From Pseudomonas sp. JAI120 (GTDB lineage Bacteria > Pseudomonadota > Gammaproteobacteria > Pseudomonadales > Pseudomonadaceae): DNA of 64,000 nt. The position numbers were made by a program, and so were the translations under genes. The notes beneath the pieces were generated by a model. It saw only the letters and a list, made by a program, of their open reading frames with translations, searched no databases and had not been told where the DNA came from. Shown here one piece after another: positions 23,687-32,720 of the stretch (the stretch's first letter is position 1; each line of letters opens with the position of its first letter). The stretch spans positions 310,001 to 374,000 of the forward strand of contig NZ_JACHCZ010000004.1 of assembly GCF_014207255.1 (NCBI RefSeq). The letters run 5' to 3'.

Positions 23687-26257
23687 TCAGGCCGGTTGGG
23701 CCTGGGATGACAGCGGTTGCAGCGGCAGCAAAGGCGCGTGCGGGTCGGCCTTGATCGAATCACGCCAGGCAGCGAGCCACTCGGCATGCCCTTCGCTCCA
23801 GATCTGCTCGTGCAAGCGGGCCAGGGCTACCGGGTCGCTGAGCAACGCCAGGCGTTCGCCGTTGTTGAGGCCGGCAGGGCCGACTTTCAACGCGTGGCGC
23901 ACACGTTCGGCACGCAGGTACTCGATCGGCTCGGCCTGACCGTGACGCGAGGTTGCCAGGGCACAGGCCAGGGCGTTCTGCTGCGGGTCGACCACCGAGC
24001 GCACAAAGCCATCTTTCAGCGCGTGCCAACGGTTTTCGTGGGTGTACTTGTCGGTGGACAGCAACGCCTGCGGCGGATTGTACTCCTCAGGGATCAGGAA
24101 CAGGCTCTCGTCGCGGGACTTCAAGCCGAGGTTGACCCGGCTGGAAATCACCGACACCGGGATCGACAGCATCAACGAACCCACGATCGGTACCAGCCAC
24201 CACAGGAAGCTCGGGTTCAGCCACACCACCAGCAGCGCCCAGAAGAAGCCCAGCAAGGTCTGCGTGCCGTGACGCTTGATCGCTTCGCCCCACGGCGTGG
24301 AGTCGTCGTCCCGCTGCGGCGAGTTCCAGGTCGCGGCCCAGCCGAGGAACGCGGCGAGCACGAAACGGGTGTGGAAAATCATCCGCACCGGCGCCAGTAG
24401 CATGGAGAACAGCATCTCCAGCAGCATCGACATGGTCACCTTGAACTTGCCGCCGAACTCTTTAGCGCCCTTGGCCCAGATCAGGATGATGCTCAGCAAT
24501 TTCGGCAGGAACAGCAGCACGATGGTGGTGGAGAACAGCGCCACCGCCTTGTCCGGATGCCATTGCGGCCACAGCGGGTACAACTGGCGTGGCGCCATGA
24601 AGTACTGCGGCTCCATCAGGGTGTTGACCGCCAGCAAGGCCGTCGACAGCACCAGGAACAGGAACCACAACGGTGCCGACAGGTAGGACATCACGCCGGT
24701 CAGGAACACCGCGCGGTGCACCGGGTGCATGCCCTTGACCAGGAACAGGCGGAAGTTCATCAGGTTGCCGTGGCACCAGCGACGGTCACGCTTGAGTTCA
24801 TCCAGAAGGTTCGGCGGCAGTTCTTCGTAGCTGCCCGGCAGGTCGTAGGCAATCCACACGCCCCAGCCGGCACGGCGCATCAGCGCCGCCTCAACGAAGT
24901 CGTGGGACAGGATGGAACCTGCGAATGCACCTTTACCCGGCAATGGCGCCAAGGCGCAGTGCTCGATAAACGGTTTCATGCGGATGATCGCGTTGTGACC
25001 CCAGTAGTGGGATTCACCCAGCTGCCAGAAGTGCAGGCCGGCGGTGAACAGTGGGCCGTACACGCGGGTGGCAAACTGCTGCATGCGCGCATACAGGGTG
25101 TCCATGCCCGACGCACGTGGCGCGGTCTGGATAATCCCGGCATCCGGCGTGGCTTCCATCAGGCGCACCAGGCTGGTCAGGCATTCGCCGCTCATCACGG
25201 AATCGGCGTCGAGAACGACCATGTACTTGTAGTCACCGCCCCAACGACGGCAGAAGTCGTCGAGGTTGCCGCTTTTACGCTTCACGCGACGGCGACGGCG
25301 GCGATAGAAGATCTTGCCGAAGCCACCCGCCTCACGGCAGACGTCGAGCCAGGCTTGCTGCTCGGCGATGCAGATGTCGGCTTCGTTACTGTCGCTGAGC
25401 ACAAAGAAGTCGAAACGATCGAGATCACCGGTAGCGGCCACCGATTCGAACGTCGCGCGCAAACCGGCGAATACGCGCGGCACGTCTTCGTTGCAGATCG
25501 GCATGACCAGCGCGGTGCGCGCGTCTTTCGGGATCGGCTCATCGCCGGCACTTTTACCGGAAATCCGGTATTTATCGTGGCCGGTGAGCAGTTCGAGGAA
25601 GCCCATCAATGCGGTCCAGAAACCGGCCGAGACCCAGCAGAACAAGATCCCGAACATGATCAGGATGCTGGTTTGCAGGGCGTAAGGCAGCACCTGAGTG
25701 GCGGTTTGCAGCAGGGTCTGGCTGCGGATTTCGTCGAAGTCGACCAGCGACCAGCCTTGGTACGGCATGATGCCTTTCATGTACCAGCCGGCCACGATGG
25801 TCTGGCCGAGCATCAGCACCAGCAGAATGTAACGCCGAATCGAACCCACGGTACGCCAGCGGGCTGCCGGCAATACGCGCTCATCCTTCGGCGGCGCCGG
25901 CGGATTGCTGCGGCCGGTGATCCGACGCCAGCCGCGCACCAGGATATTGGTGCGCCAGGGTTCAGGCACCACGCGGGTACGCCGAATCGGCGGCGTGGCT
26001 TTGAGGCACACGCGGCCACTGGCGTCGAGCCCCAGCATTTCAGCGTCTTGCAGCTCTTCAGCCGTACTGAGGGTCAACCGGCGACCCACCGACGCCTGGG
26101 CGGCGTCGACAGGCGCATCAAACACTTTGGACGACAAGCGCTCATGCAACTCGGTGAAGGATGTGCAGCCCGCCAACTCGGCGCGCTGCTCAGCGGTCAT
26201 CGGAAGATGCGCCAGGTACTCGGACAGAGTCTCTGGCTGGATTTGAGAATTACTCAT
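23687..26257 (-). CDS. opgH: Osmoregulated periplasmic glucan glucosyltransferase OpgH
   Basis: The 856-residue inner-membrane family 2 glycosyltransferase makes the beta-1,2-linked glucan backbone from UDP-glucose. It has two N-terminal membrane helices (about 145-165 and 195-220) and a cytoplasmic catalytic domain with LVMPICNED, LDADSVMSG and the QxxRW-like KRDRRWCHGN. Several C-terminal helices follow from about residue 515. It overlaps opgG by 8 bases in an opgG-opgH operon. Length is normal. Confidence 0.97.
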   Translation of the reverse strand: MSNSQIQPETLSEYLAHLPMTAEQRAELAGCTSFTELHERLSSKVFDAPVDAAQASVGRRLTLSTAEELQDAEMLGLDASGRVCLKATPPIRRTRVVPEPWRTNILVRGWRRITGRSNPPAPPKDERVLPAARWRTVGSIRRYILLVLMLGQTIVAGWYMKGIMPYQGWSLVDFDEIRSQTLLQTATQVLPYALQTSILIMFGILFCWVSAGFWTALMGFLELLTGHDKYRISGKSAGDEPIPKDARTALVMPICNEDVPRVFAGLRATFESVAATGDLDRFDFFVLSDSNEADICIAEQQAWLDVCREAGGFGKIFYRRRRRRVKRKSGNLDDFCRRWGGDYKYMVVLDADSVMSGECLTSLVRLMEATPDAGIIQTAPRASGMDTLYARMQQFATRVYGPLFTAGLHFWQLGESHYWGHNAIIRMKPFIEHCALAPLPGKGAFAGSILSHDFVEAALMRRAGWGVWIAYDLPGSYEELPPNLLDELKRDRRWCHGNLMNFRLFLVKGMHPVHRAVFLTGVMSYLSAPLWFLFLVLSTALLAVNTLMEPQYFMAPRQLYPLWPQWHPDKAVALFSTTIVLLFLPKLLSIILIWAKGAKEFGGKFKVTMSMLLEMLFSMLLAPVRMIFHTRFVLAAFLGWAATWNSPQRDDDSTPWGEAIKRHGTQTLLGFFWALLVVWLNPSFLWWLVPIVGSLMLSIPVSVISSRVNLGLKSRDESLFLIPEEYNPPQALLSTDKYTHENRWHALKDGFVRSVVDPQQNALACALATSRHGQAEPIEYLRAERVRHALKVGPAGLNNGERLALLSDPVALARLHEQIWSEGHAEWLAAWRDSIKADPHAPLLPLQPLSSQAQPA

Positions 26258-27986
26258 CGGCAGGCAACTGATAGCTCCAGGTTTCGGTCAGGACTTGCTC
26301 GGTCTTGATCGGCTCCGGTGTGGCTGGGGCAGCTTCTGGCTGCTTGGCTTCCTTGTCTTTCGCGTCTTTCTTGGCCTGTTTCTCGTGTTGCTTGGCCAGG
26401 ACCTTGTCGGCCTTGAGCACTTGAGTCGAAACCTTCTCGGGCTCGGGCTGCACGATGTCCTGCACCAGCGACGCACGCATCTCGGTAGGCTTGCTTGCGT
26501 CCTTGATCTTCAGGCGCAGGGTCAGGCGCCAGCCTTTGGTGTGCTCGTTGTAACGCACGCTGTTTTCTACCAGTTCAGCGTTGTCACCCACGCTCACCTG
26601 GCTGCGTACCGGGGCGTCCGGCAGCAGTTTTTTCAGGGCCGGGCCTTCGAAGTCCACCAGGTACGCGACGCTGCCATCCGGCTGACGGATCAGGTTGGAT
26701 TGCTTCACGTCACCGGTGGAGCGCAGGGTCTGCTTGACCCAGGCGCTGTCCGGCGAGTGGAACGCGGCGTCGTCGAGGGTCCAGTGCAGGCGATAGGCTA
26801 CGTCGAGGGGCTTGCCGACTTCCGGCAATTCGGCCGGGCTCCAGAATGCAACGATGTTGTCGTTGGTTTCGTCGGCAGTCGGAATCTCGACCAGGTCGAT
26901 GGAACCCTTGCCCCAGTCGCCTTCAGGCTCGATCCACGCGCTTGGGCGCTTGTCGTAGTTGTCGTCGAGGTCTTCGTAGTGGCTGAAGTTGCGACCGCGT
27001 TGCAGCAGACCGAACCCACGCGGGTTTTCCACGGTGAAGTTGCTGACCGACAGGTGTTTAGGGTTGTTCAGAGGGCGCCAGATCCACTCGCCATTGCCGG
27101 CATGGATCGACAGGCCGCTGGAGTCATGCAGCTCGCGACGGTAATTGAGCACCTTGGACGGCTGGTTGGCACCAAACAGGAACATGCTGGTCAACGGGGC
27201 AACGCCCAGCTTGCTGACCTTGTCACGCAGGAACATCTGGGATTTCACATCGACAACCGTGTCGGTGCCCGGACGCAGGATCAGGCGATAGGCACCGGTG
27301 GCGCGTGGCGAATCCAGCAAGGCGAAGATCACCAAGTGCTTGTCACCCGGTTTTGGACGCTCGATCCAGAACTCGGTGAAGCGCGGGAATTCTTCACCCG
27401 ACGGCAGCGCGGTATCGATCGCCATGCCACGGGCGGACAGGCCATAGACCTGATCCTTACCGACGACGCGGAAATAGCTGGCGCCGAGCATGGTCATGAT
27501 TTCGTCTTGCTTGTCGCCCTTGTTGATCGGGTACAGCACACGGAAACCGGCATAACCCAGCTGTTCGGTGGCTTTAGGATCAAACTTCACGCCGCCGAAA
27601 TCGAAGCGAGCCGGGTCGTATTTGATTTCCTGGACGCTGTCGGCGGTCACTTCGTTGATTTTCACCGGTGTATCGAAATGCATACCCTGGTGATAGAAGG
27701 ACAACTTGAACGGGGTGTTTTGATCGGCCCATTCGGCTTTTTCGTTGCGGAAACGAATCTTTTGGTAGTCCGCGAACTTCATTTCGCGGAATTCGTTCGG
27801 CAGATTGCTGCGCGGAGCTTCGTATTTCTGCCCGGCCAGCTCTTTTGCCTTGGCCGACACATCGTCCAGACTGAATGCCCACAGTTGACCCGCGCCGAAC
27901 AGGCAAAACAGGGCAGAGCCCGTCACCAGTGCGTTTCGTAACCGTTTGGCAGACAATTTTGGTGCATTACAGGGACTAACAATCAC
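26250..27986 (-). CDS. opgG: Periplasmic glucan biosynthesis protein OpgG
   Basis: The 578-residue periplasmic protein is needed for glucan backbone assembly with OpgH. A signal peptide (NALVTGSALFCLFGAGQLWA) precedes FSLDDVSAKAKELAG. The MdoG domain spans most of the protein, and a Lys-, Ala- and Pro-rich stretch lies near 530-560. GTG 27986 is chosen because GAGGG precedes it by about 6 bases; an upstream start at 28013 would lack a site and add nothing recognisable. Confidence 0.94.
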   Translation of the reverse strand: MIVSPCNAPKLSAKRLRNALVTGSALFCLFGAGQLWAFSLDDVSAKAKELAGQKYEAPRSNLPNEFREMKFADYQKIRFRNEKAEWADQNTPFKLSFYHQGMHFDTPVKINEVTADSVQEIKYDPARFDFGGVKFDPKATEQLGYAGFRVLYPINKGDKQDEIMTMLGASYFRVVGKDQVYGLSARGMAIDTALPSGEEFPRFTEFWIERPKPGDKHLVIFALLDSPRATGAYRLILRPGTDTVVDVKSQMFLRDKVSKLGVAPLTSMFLFGANQPSKVLNYRRELHDSSGLSIHAGNGEWIWRPLNNPKHLSVSNFTVENPRGFGLLQRGRNFSHYEDLDDNYDKRPSAWIEPEGDWGKGSIDLVEIPTADETNDNIVAFWSPAELPEVGKPLDVAYRLHWTLDDAAFHSPDSAWVKQTLRSTGDVKQSNLIRQPDGSVAYLVDFEGPALKKLLPDAPVRSQVSVGDNAELVENSVRYNEHTKGWRLTLRLKIKDASKPTEMRASLVQDIVQPEPEKVSTQVLKADKVLAKQHEKQAKKDAKDKEAKQPEAAPATPEPIKTEQVLTETWSYQLPADE

Positions 27987-28252
27987 GAGCAACCCTCGCC
28001 GAAAACAGATCAAAAAACCAACGGCCAGCTATCTATATGCCAGGTTGGCGAGCATTGTTCCGACTCCCCTGGGGCAAAATGATTCCCCTGAGGCCGTCGG
28101 ACAAGTCTCTACCTAAGTCAAAAATGGACCAAACAACGCTGATCCCCGTAGCGCGCGATTATCTAGTAGCCCGCGAAACAACGCATCAGGGACAACGAAG
28201 TATTTGTAGCGAAACCCTACGTTTTTAGGCATTAAAGTCGTTTTTAATACAT
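27987..28252. promoter_or_regulatory. Upstream region of opgGH
   Basis: This 266-base region separates opgG from the end of dtd and should hold the opgGH promoter. I see no gene and no clear operator. The last 30 bases before dtd are AT-rich. Confidence 0.3.
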
Positions 28253-28690
28253 TCATGTCTGTAAGAGAAAGGTCACAGGGCCATCATTGACCAAATGCAC
28301 CTGCATATCTGCGCCAAAACGCCCCGAGGCCACCTTGCCATGCAATTGTTGCGCTTGTAACAGCAAGTGATCAAAAAGCGCCGCTCCCAGGGCCGGCGGC
28401 GCGGCGGTGGAGAAGCTTGGCCGCAGGCCGCTCTTGGTATCCGCTGCCAGGGTGAACTGCGACACCAGCAGCAATCCCCCATCGATATCCTTCAACGACA
28501 GGTTCATCTTGCCCTCGTCGTCGCTGAACACCCGGTAGTTAAGCAGCTTGTGCAGCAGTTTGTCGGCGCTCTCGGGCGTATCTGAAGGTTCGACGGCCAC
28601 CAGCACCAGCAAACCCTGTTCGATCGCCCCGACAATTTCGCCCGCCACTTCGACCCGGGCGCCGCGCACCCGTTGCAGCAGGCCCTTCAT
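28253..28690 (-). CDS. dtd: D-aminoacyl-tRNA deacylase
   Basis: The 145-residue enzyme hydrolyses D-amino acids mischarged onto tRNA. Family signatures are the N-terminal MKGLLQRVRGARVEV, the catalytic LLVSQFTLAADT and the C-terminal VHLVNDGPVTFLL with the Asn-Asp-Gly-Pro-Val segment. It overlaps pip by 4 bases (ATGA). Confidence 0.97.
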   Translation of the reverse strand: MKGLLQRVRGARVEVAGEIVGAIEQGLLVLVAVEPSDTPESADKLLHKLLNYRVFSDDEGKMNLSLKDIDGGLLLVSQFTLAADTKSGLRPSFSTAAPPALGAALFDHLLLQAQQLHGKVASGRFGADMQVHLVNDGPVTFLLQT

Positions 28691-29658
28691 GCTTCTTCTG
28701 GCGGTAGATCAAGCAGGCGCCGTGCCATTTCGCCGGTCGCGCGTACCAGTGCATCGGTAATACCAGGCTCGGACGCCGCATGGCCCGCTTCACGGATGAC
28801 CTGCAGCTCGCTGTTCGGCCATGCCTGATGCAGCTCCCAGGCGTTATCCAGCGGGCAGATCATATCGTAGCGGCCATGGATGATTACGCCAGGCAGATGG
28901 GCGATCTTGTGCATATCGCGAATCAGCTGGTTGGGCTCCAGGAAGGAGTTGTTGGTGAAGTAGTGGCACTCGATACGCGCAATGGACAGCGCACGCTGAG
29001 GCTCGGAAAAACGCTCCACGTGCTGCGGGCTCGGGCACAGGCCCAGCATGCGCCCTTCCCAGCCGGACCAGGCCTTGGCGGCGTGCATCTGGGCGATCTG
29101 GTCGTTGCCGGTCAGGCGTTTGTGGTAGGCCGCGATCATGTCGTGACGCTCATCGGCAGGAATCGGCGCGATGTAGTCCTGCCAGTAATCCGGGAACAGG
29201 CGGCTGGCACCAGCCTGGTAGAACCATTCGATGTCCTGCGGGCGGGCGAGGAAAATACCGCGCACGATCAGGCCATGCACACGTTCAGGGTGGGTTTGCG
29301 CGTAGGCCAGGGCCAGGGTCGAGCCCCAGGAGCCGCCGAACAGCACCCATTTGTCGATGCCAAGATGTTCGCGGATGCGCTCAAGGTCGGCGACGAGGTC
29401 CCAGGTGGTGTTGTTTTCCAGGCTGGCGCGCGGGGTGGAACGGCCGCAGCCACGCTGGTCGAAGGTAACGATGCGGTACAGGTTGGGATCGAAATAGCAG
29501 CGGCTCTGGGCATCGCAACCGGCGCCAGGGCCACCGTGGATGAATACGACAGGCAAGCCTTCGGGGGAGCCACTTTCATCGACGTAGAGCGTGTGGGTGT
29601 CATCGACGGCCAGATCGTGCCGGGCGTAGGGTTTGATCTGCGGGTACCAAGTCTGCAT
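28687..29658 (-). CDS. pip: Proline iminopeptidase
   Basis: This 323-residue alpha/beta hydrolase removes N-terminal proline from peptides. It has the oxyanion segment HGGPGAGCD, a nucleophile elbow GGSWGSTLALAYAQ, the catalytic Asp near GRYDMICP and His near REAGHAASEP. No signal peptide is seen, so it is cytoplasmic. It is translationally coupled to dtd, a pairing conserved in pseudomonads. Confidence 0.96.
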   Translation of the reverse strand: MQTWYPQIKPYARHDLAVDDTHTLYVDESGSPEGLPVVFIHGGPGAGCDAQSRCYFDPNLYRIVTFDQRGCGRSTPRASLENNTTWDLVADLERIREHLGIDKWVLFGGSWGSTLALAYAQTHPERVHGLIVRGIFLARPQDIEWFYQAGASRLFPDYWQDYIAPIPADERHDMIAAYHKRLTGNDQIAQMHAAKAWSGWEGRMLGLCPSPQHVERFSEPQRALSIARIECHYFTNNSFLEPNQLIRDMHKIAHLPGVIIHGRYDMICPLDNAWELHQAWPNSELQVIREAGHAASEPGITDALVRATGEMARRLLDLPPEEA

Positions 29659-29761
29659 TGCGCGCTCCGTAGGGGGTCGGGTTCATCCCTGGGGGGACGT
29701 CTTTTATTTTGCCGTCTGGCACTATAAACCCGAATTGTGCAATGAGCATGTCCTTGAGCGC

Positions 29762-30691
29762 TTAGACCTGTGTCAGCCCTTCACTCCTCAGGTAATTCAG
29801 CAGATAACCGTACAGCCGATCCACCTCCGGGGCCTGGCCGCGCGCGCGTAAACAGCCGTGGACCAGGCCTTTGCCCGGATACAACAGCGCAGGCACGCCA
29901 GCCTGTTGCAGGCGCTCGGCATACAGCACGCCGTCGTCGCGCAGCGGGTCGAATTGGGCCACGGCGATCAAGGCCTTGGGCAAACCACTGAAATCCTCGG
30001 CCAGCAGCGGCATGGCATAGGCTGACGCCGTGCCCGAACCACGCAGGTAAAGCGCGAGGTAGCCATCGGTGTCGGCACTGCTGAGCAACGGCGCGTCCCT
30101 GCAGTCACAGCGCGATGGCAAATCGGCCGGGCCGCCCAGTCCGGGGTAAATCAGGACCTGTACGCGCGGCATAGGCTGGCCATCATCGCGCAAGCCCAGG
30201 CACAACGCCGCCGCCAGGTTACCGCCCGCACTGTCACCCACCACCGCCAGGCGTTGCCGGTTGATGGCGTGCGGGCACTCCCCTGCCTGGATCGCCTGCC
30301 ACACCGCGCGGCAATCGTCGTAGGCAGCCGGGAACGGGTGCTCGGGCGCCAGGCGGTAGTCGATGGCGATTACCAGCACCTGAAGGGCATTGGCCAGCTC
30401 GAAACAGATGAAGTCGTGGGAATCCAGGCCGCCGACCACCCAACCACCGCCATGTATATAGAGGAGGCATGGCCAGCCATCGGCGGGTGGCGGTGTTGAG
30501 GGCAGATAGCTGCGTGCGCCCACGCCGGCCAGGGTGAAGTTCGCAAGCTGCAAGCCTTGCGGTTTCGGCGGGGTGAATGCCTGGCACATGCGGTCGTAGC
30601 TTTGGCGCAGGCCCACCAGGGAAGAGTCGTCGCTGGTGAAGGACGCGGTTTTTTCGACGAAGGCGGCGAGTTGCGGGGATAGTGGGTACAT
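29762..30691 (-). CDS. Alpha/beta hydrolase of the hormone-sensitive lipase type
   Basis: The product (about 309 residues from the start chosen) has the HSL oxyanion motif HGGGW, the nucleophile elbow GDSAGG, an Asp in the AQFDPLRDD segment and a His in GLVHGC. These make a complete Ser-Asp-His triad of an esterase for small acyl esters. A start at MYPLSPQL is favoured; a TTG about 10 codons upstream is possible. No signal peptide is seen. Substrate is unknown. It stands alone, with a REPIN upstream. Confidence 0.85.
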   Translation of the reverse strand: MYPLSPQLAAFVEKTASFTSDDSSLVGLRQSYDRMCQAFTPPKPQGLQLANFTLAGVGARSYLPSTPPPADGWPCLLYIHGGGWVVGGLDSHDFICFELANALQVLVIAIDYRLAPEHPFPAAYDDCRAVWQAIQAGECPHAINRQRLAVVGDSAGGNLAAALCLGLRDDGQPMPRVQVLIYPGLGGPADLPSRCDCRDAPLLSSADTDGYLALYLRGSGTASAYAMPLLAEDFSGLPKALIAVAQFDPLRDDGVLYAERLQQAGVPALLYPGKGLVHGCLRARGQAPEVDRLYGYLLNYLRSEGLTQV

Positions 30692-30724
30692 ACGCAATGA
30701 TCTCTGGCACAGCAGGTTCAAGGC

Positions 30725-30815
30725 CTGCGGGGGCTTGCTTGCGATTGTGGTGGATCAGTCACCGGATAGGGTGTGAGGCATGGCGCTATCGGGGGCAAGC
30801 CCCCTCCCACCGTTG
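30725..30815. repeat. REPIN (paired inverted REP), partly degenerate
   Basis: A left arm GCGGGGGCTTGCTTGCGAT and a right arm ATCGGGGGCAAGCCCCCTCC are separated by about 45 bases. The left arm is decayed relative to other copies. It lies between the hydrolase and the choline-type binding protein gene. Confidence 0.75.
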
Positions 30816-30829
30816 GGGCTGCATTTGGC

Positions 30830-31777
30830 TTAGGGTTTGAGGTAGGCCTGGAGCGACGCCAAGCCATCGCTGCCATCAAATGCTGTAACCCCGGCCAACC
30901 AGCGCTGCAAATCCTCGGGGTGGTCGCGCAGCCATTGCCTGGCCACGTCCTGTGGTGACTGGCGCTCCATGATCGGCACCATGAGCTGGCTTTCCTGGGC
31001 GGCGGTGAAGGTCAGGTTTTCCAGAAGCCGGTTCGCATTCGGACAACGCTCGGCAAAATCCGGTGCAGTGACGGTGGAGACCGTGGCGCGCCCTTCGTCA
31101 GGACCGAACACATCTTCGCTGCCCGTGAGATAGGCCATTTTCATGTTGATGTTCATCGGGTGCGGGGTCCAGCCGACAAACACCACGAACTCCTTGCGGT
31201 TCACCGCGCGTTGCACGGCGGCCAGCATGCCCGCTTCACCGGAGGCCACCAGCTTGAAGCCGCCCAGGCCGAAGTGGTTGGTGTCGATCATTTTCTGAAT
31301 ATCGGTATTGGCGCCGCTGCCGGGCTCGATGCCGTAGATCTTGCCGCCGAGCTTGTCCTTGAAGCGGGCAATATCGGCAAAGGTCTTCAGCCCGGCGTCG
31401 GCCACGTATTGCGGCACGGCCAGGGTGGCCTGGGCGTCGGCCAGGCTGGGCCTATCAAAGACCTTGACCTGCCTGGCGGCCAGGAACGGCGCGATGTTGT
31501 TGTCCATCGCCGGTTTCCAATAGCCGAGGAACACGTCCAGGCGTTTGTCGCGAATGCCGGCGAAGATGATCTGCTGCACAGCACTGGTCTGTTTGCTGTC
31601 ATAGCCCAGGCCGTTGAGCAGCACGTCGGCCATGCCCGAGGTGGCGACCACATCGGTCCAGCTGACCACGCCCATGCGGATGGATTTGCAGGAGGCCGGC
31701 TCGGCGGCCAGGGCTTGGGCACTGAGCAGTGCCGCGCCGGTGAGGGTCAACAGGTAACGGTTGAACAGTCTTTTCAT
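30830..31777 (-). CDS. Choline/betaine-type ABC transporter binding protein, orphan
   Basis: The 315-residue periplasmic protein (OpuAC fold, ChoX-like) has a signal peptide ending ALAA-EPAS. Aromatic positions expected for a quaternary-amine cage are W40 (VVSWTD), W87 (FLGYWKPAM) and a Trp near 202 (FVGWTPHPM). No permease or ATPase gene of its own is adjacent, so it may serve a transporter elsewhere. Use of the hut-locus OpuA-type importer, some 5-8 kb away, is another possibility. An unusually foldable leader abuts its start codon. Confidence 0.87.
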   Translation of the reverse strand: MKRLFNRYLLTLTGAALLSAQALAAEPASCKSIRMGVVSWTDVVATSGMADVLLNGLGYDSKQTSAVQQIIFAGIRDKRLDVFLGYWKPAMDNNIAPFLAARQVKVFDRPSLADAQATLAVPQYVADAGLKTFADIARFKDKLGGKIYGIEPGSGANTDIQKMIDTNHFGLGGFKLVASGEAGMLAAVQRAVNRKEFVVFVGWTPHPMNINMKMAYLTGSEDVFGPDEGRATVSTVTAPDFAERCPNANRLLENLTFTAAQESQLMVPIMERQSPQDVARQWLRDHPEDLQRWLAGVTAFDGSDGLASLQAYLKP

Positions 31778-31860
31778 GAAAGAGGTCTCACTCGGCAGCT
31801 TTTATTGTGGGAAGTGGCGTCTGGTGCGCCGTACCCACAACCTTACCGAGCGAGACCTCT
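31778..31860 (-). promoter_or_regulatory. Highly structured leader before the choline-type binding protein gene
   Basis: On the minus strand the leader can fold into nested stems that end three bases before the ATG. The outer arms AGAGGTCTCACTCGG (31781-31795) and CCGAGCGAGACCTCT (31846-31860) pair at 14 of 15 positions. Inner arms GTGGG (31807-31811) with CCCAC (31834-31838), and GGCG (31816-31819) with CGCC (31827-31830), extend the structure. No clear Shine-Dalgarno sequence lies outside the stem. It could be an RNA switch or a palindromic operator; it matches no class I know. Confidence 0.5.
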
Positions 31861-31908
31861 CTCAACACGACCTGTGGCGACTGTGAGTTGCACAGAGGCG
31901 ACCGTTCG

Positions 31909-32709
31909 TCACCCGTAGCGCTTGCGCCCCCACGCCAGCAAGCCTTCCAGCAACTGCTTCAACACCACTTGCGTCGGCTCGGCCAGATCCGGGCGATAGC
32001 GGAACGGCTCGAACTCCTCCATATACGTGCTCTGGCATAACTCCAACTGCACGGCATGGATATCCTGCGCCGGGTTGCCGTAATGGCGGGTGATATGGCC
32101 GCCCTTGAAGCGCCCGTTCAAGACGTGGGTGTACTGAGGATGGGTGGCGCAGATGGCCTCGAGCTGGCTGGCCAGTTCCGGATCACAGGCGGCGCCGTTG
32201 AAGGTGCCCAGGTTGAAGTCCGGCAGTTTGCCGTCGAACAGGTGCGGGATCACCGAGCGGATCGAGTGCGCATCGAACAGCAGCGCATAACCGAACTCGG
32301 CCTTGAGCCGTGCCAGTTCTTCTTGCAACGTGCGGTGGTAAGGGCCCCATATTTTTTGCAGGTAGCTGGCGCGTTCGGTCTCGCTCGGCTCCAGCCCCTC
32401 GCGGAACAACGGCACGCCGTCGAACAACGTGGCCGGGTACAGACCGGTGGTGGCGCCTGCATACAATGGCTTGTCGTCGGACGGACGATTCAAGTCGATG
32501 ACGAACCGCGAATACTCGGCCGACAAGGTGCTGGCGCCCAGTTCATCGGCGAAGTCATACAGCGTGGGGATGTGCCAATCGGTGTCCGGCAGGCTTTGCG
32601 CTTCGGGGATCAACCCGGCTTCCACCGCAGGCGTCAGGCGCAGCCCGGCGTGGGGCATGCTGATCAGCAGCGGCACACGGCCTTGTTTGAAGTTCAGAAC
32701 CTTATCCAC
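31909..32709 (-). CDS. hutG: N-formylglutamate deformylase HutG
   Basis: The 266-residue enzyme hydrolyses N-formyl-L-glutamate to glutamate and formate, the last step of the five-step histidine route. It shows the metal-site segment DAHSIRSVIPHLFDG and the N-terminal LLISMPHAGL. The start is GTG 32709, with AAGGAG seven bases upstream. It follows hutI by 11 bases. HutF elsewhere in the locus supplies its substrate. Confidence 0.95.
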   Translation of the reverse strand: MDKVLNFKQGRVPLLISMPHAGLRLTPAVEAGLIPEAQSLPDTDWHIPTLYDFADELGASTLSAEYSRFVIDLNRPSDDKPLYAGATTGLYPATLFDGVPLFREGLEPSETERASYLQKIWGPYHRTLQEELARLKAEFGYALLFDAHSIRSVIPHLFDGKLPDFNLGTFNGAACDPELASQLEAICATHPQYTHVLNGRFKGGHITRHYGNPAQDIHAVQLELCQSTYMEEFEPFRYRPDLAEPTQVVLKQLLEGLLAWGRKRYG

Positions 32710-32720
32710 AGCAATGCTCC

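Noticed and set aside
26295..27941. A 548-codon plus-strand frame opposite opgG
   Set aside because: It is antisense to a complete OpgG, with no domain and no plausible ribosome site.
30830..31777. Assigning the orphan binding protein as the hut importer receptor
   Set aside because: The importer has its own binding protein gene (38884-39849) directly upstream of its permease, and the aromatic residues here fit a choline-type ligand.
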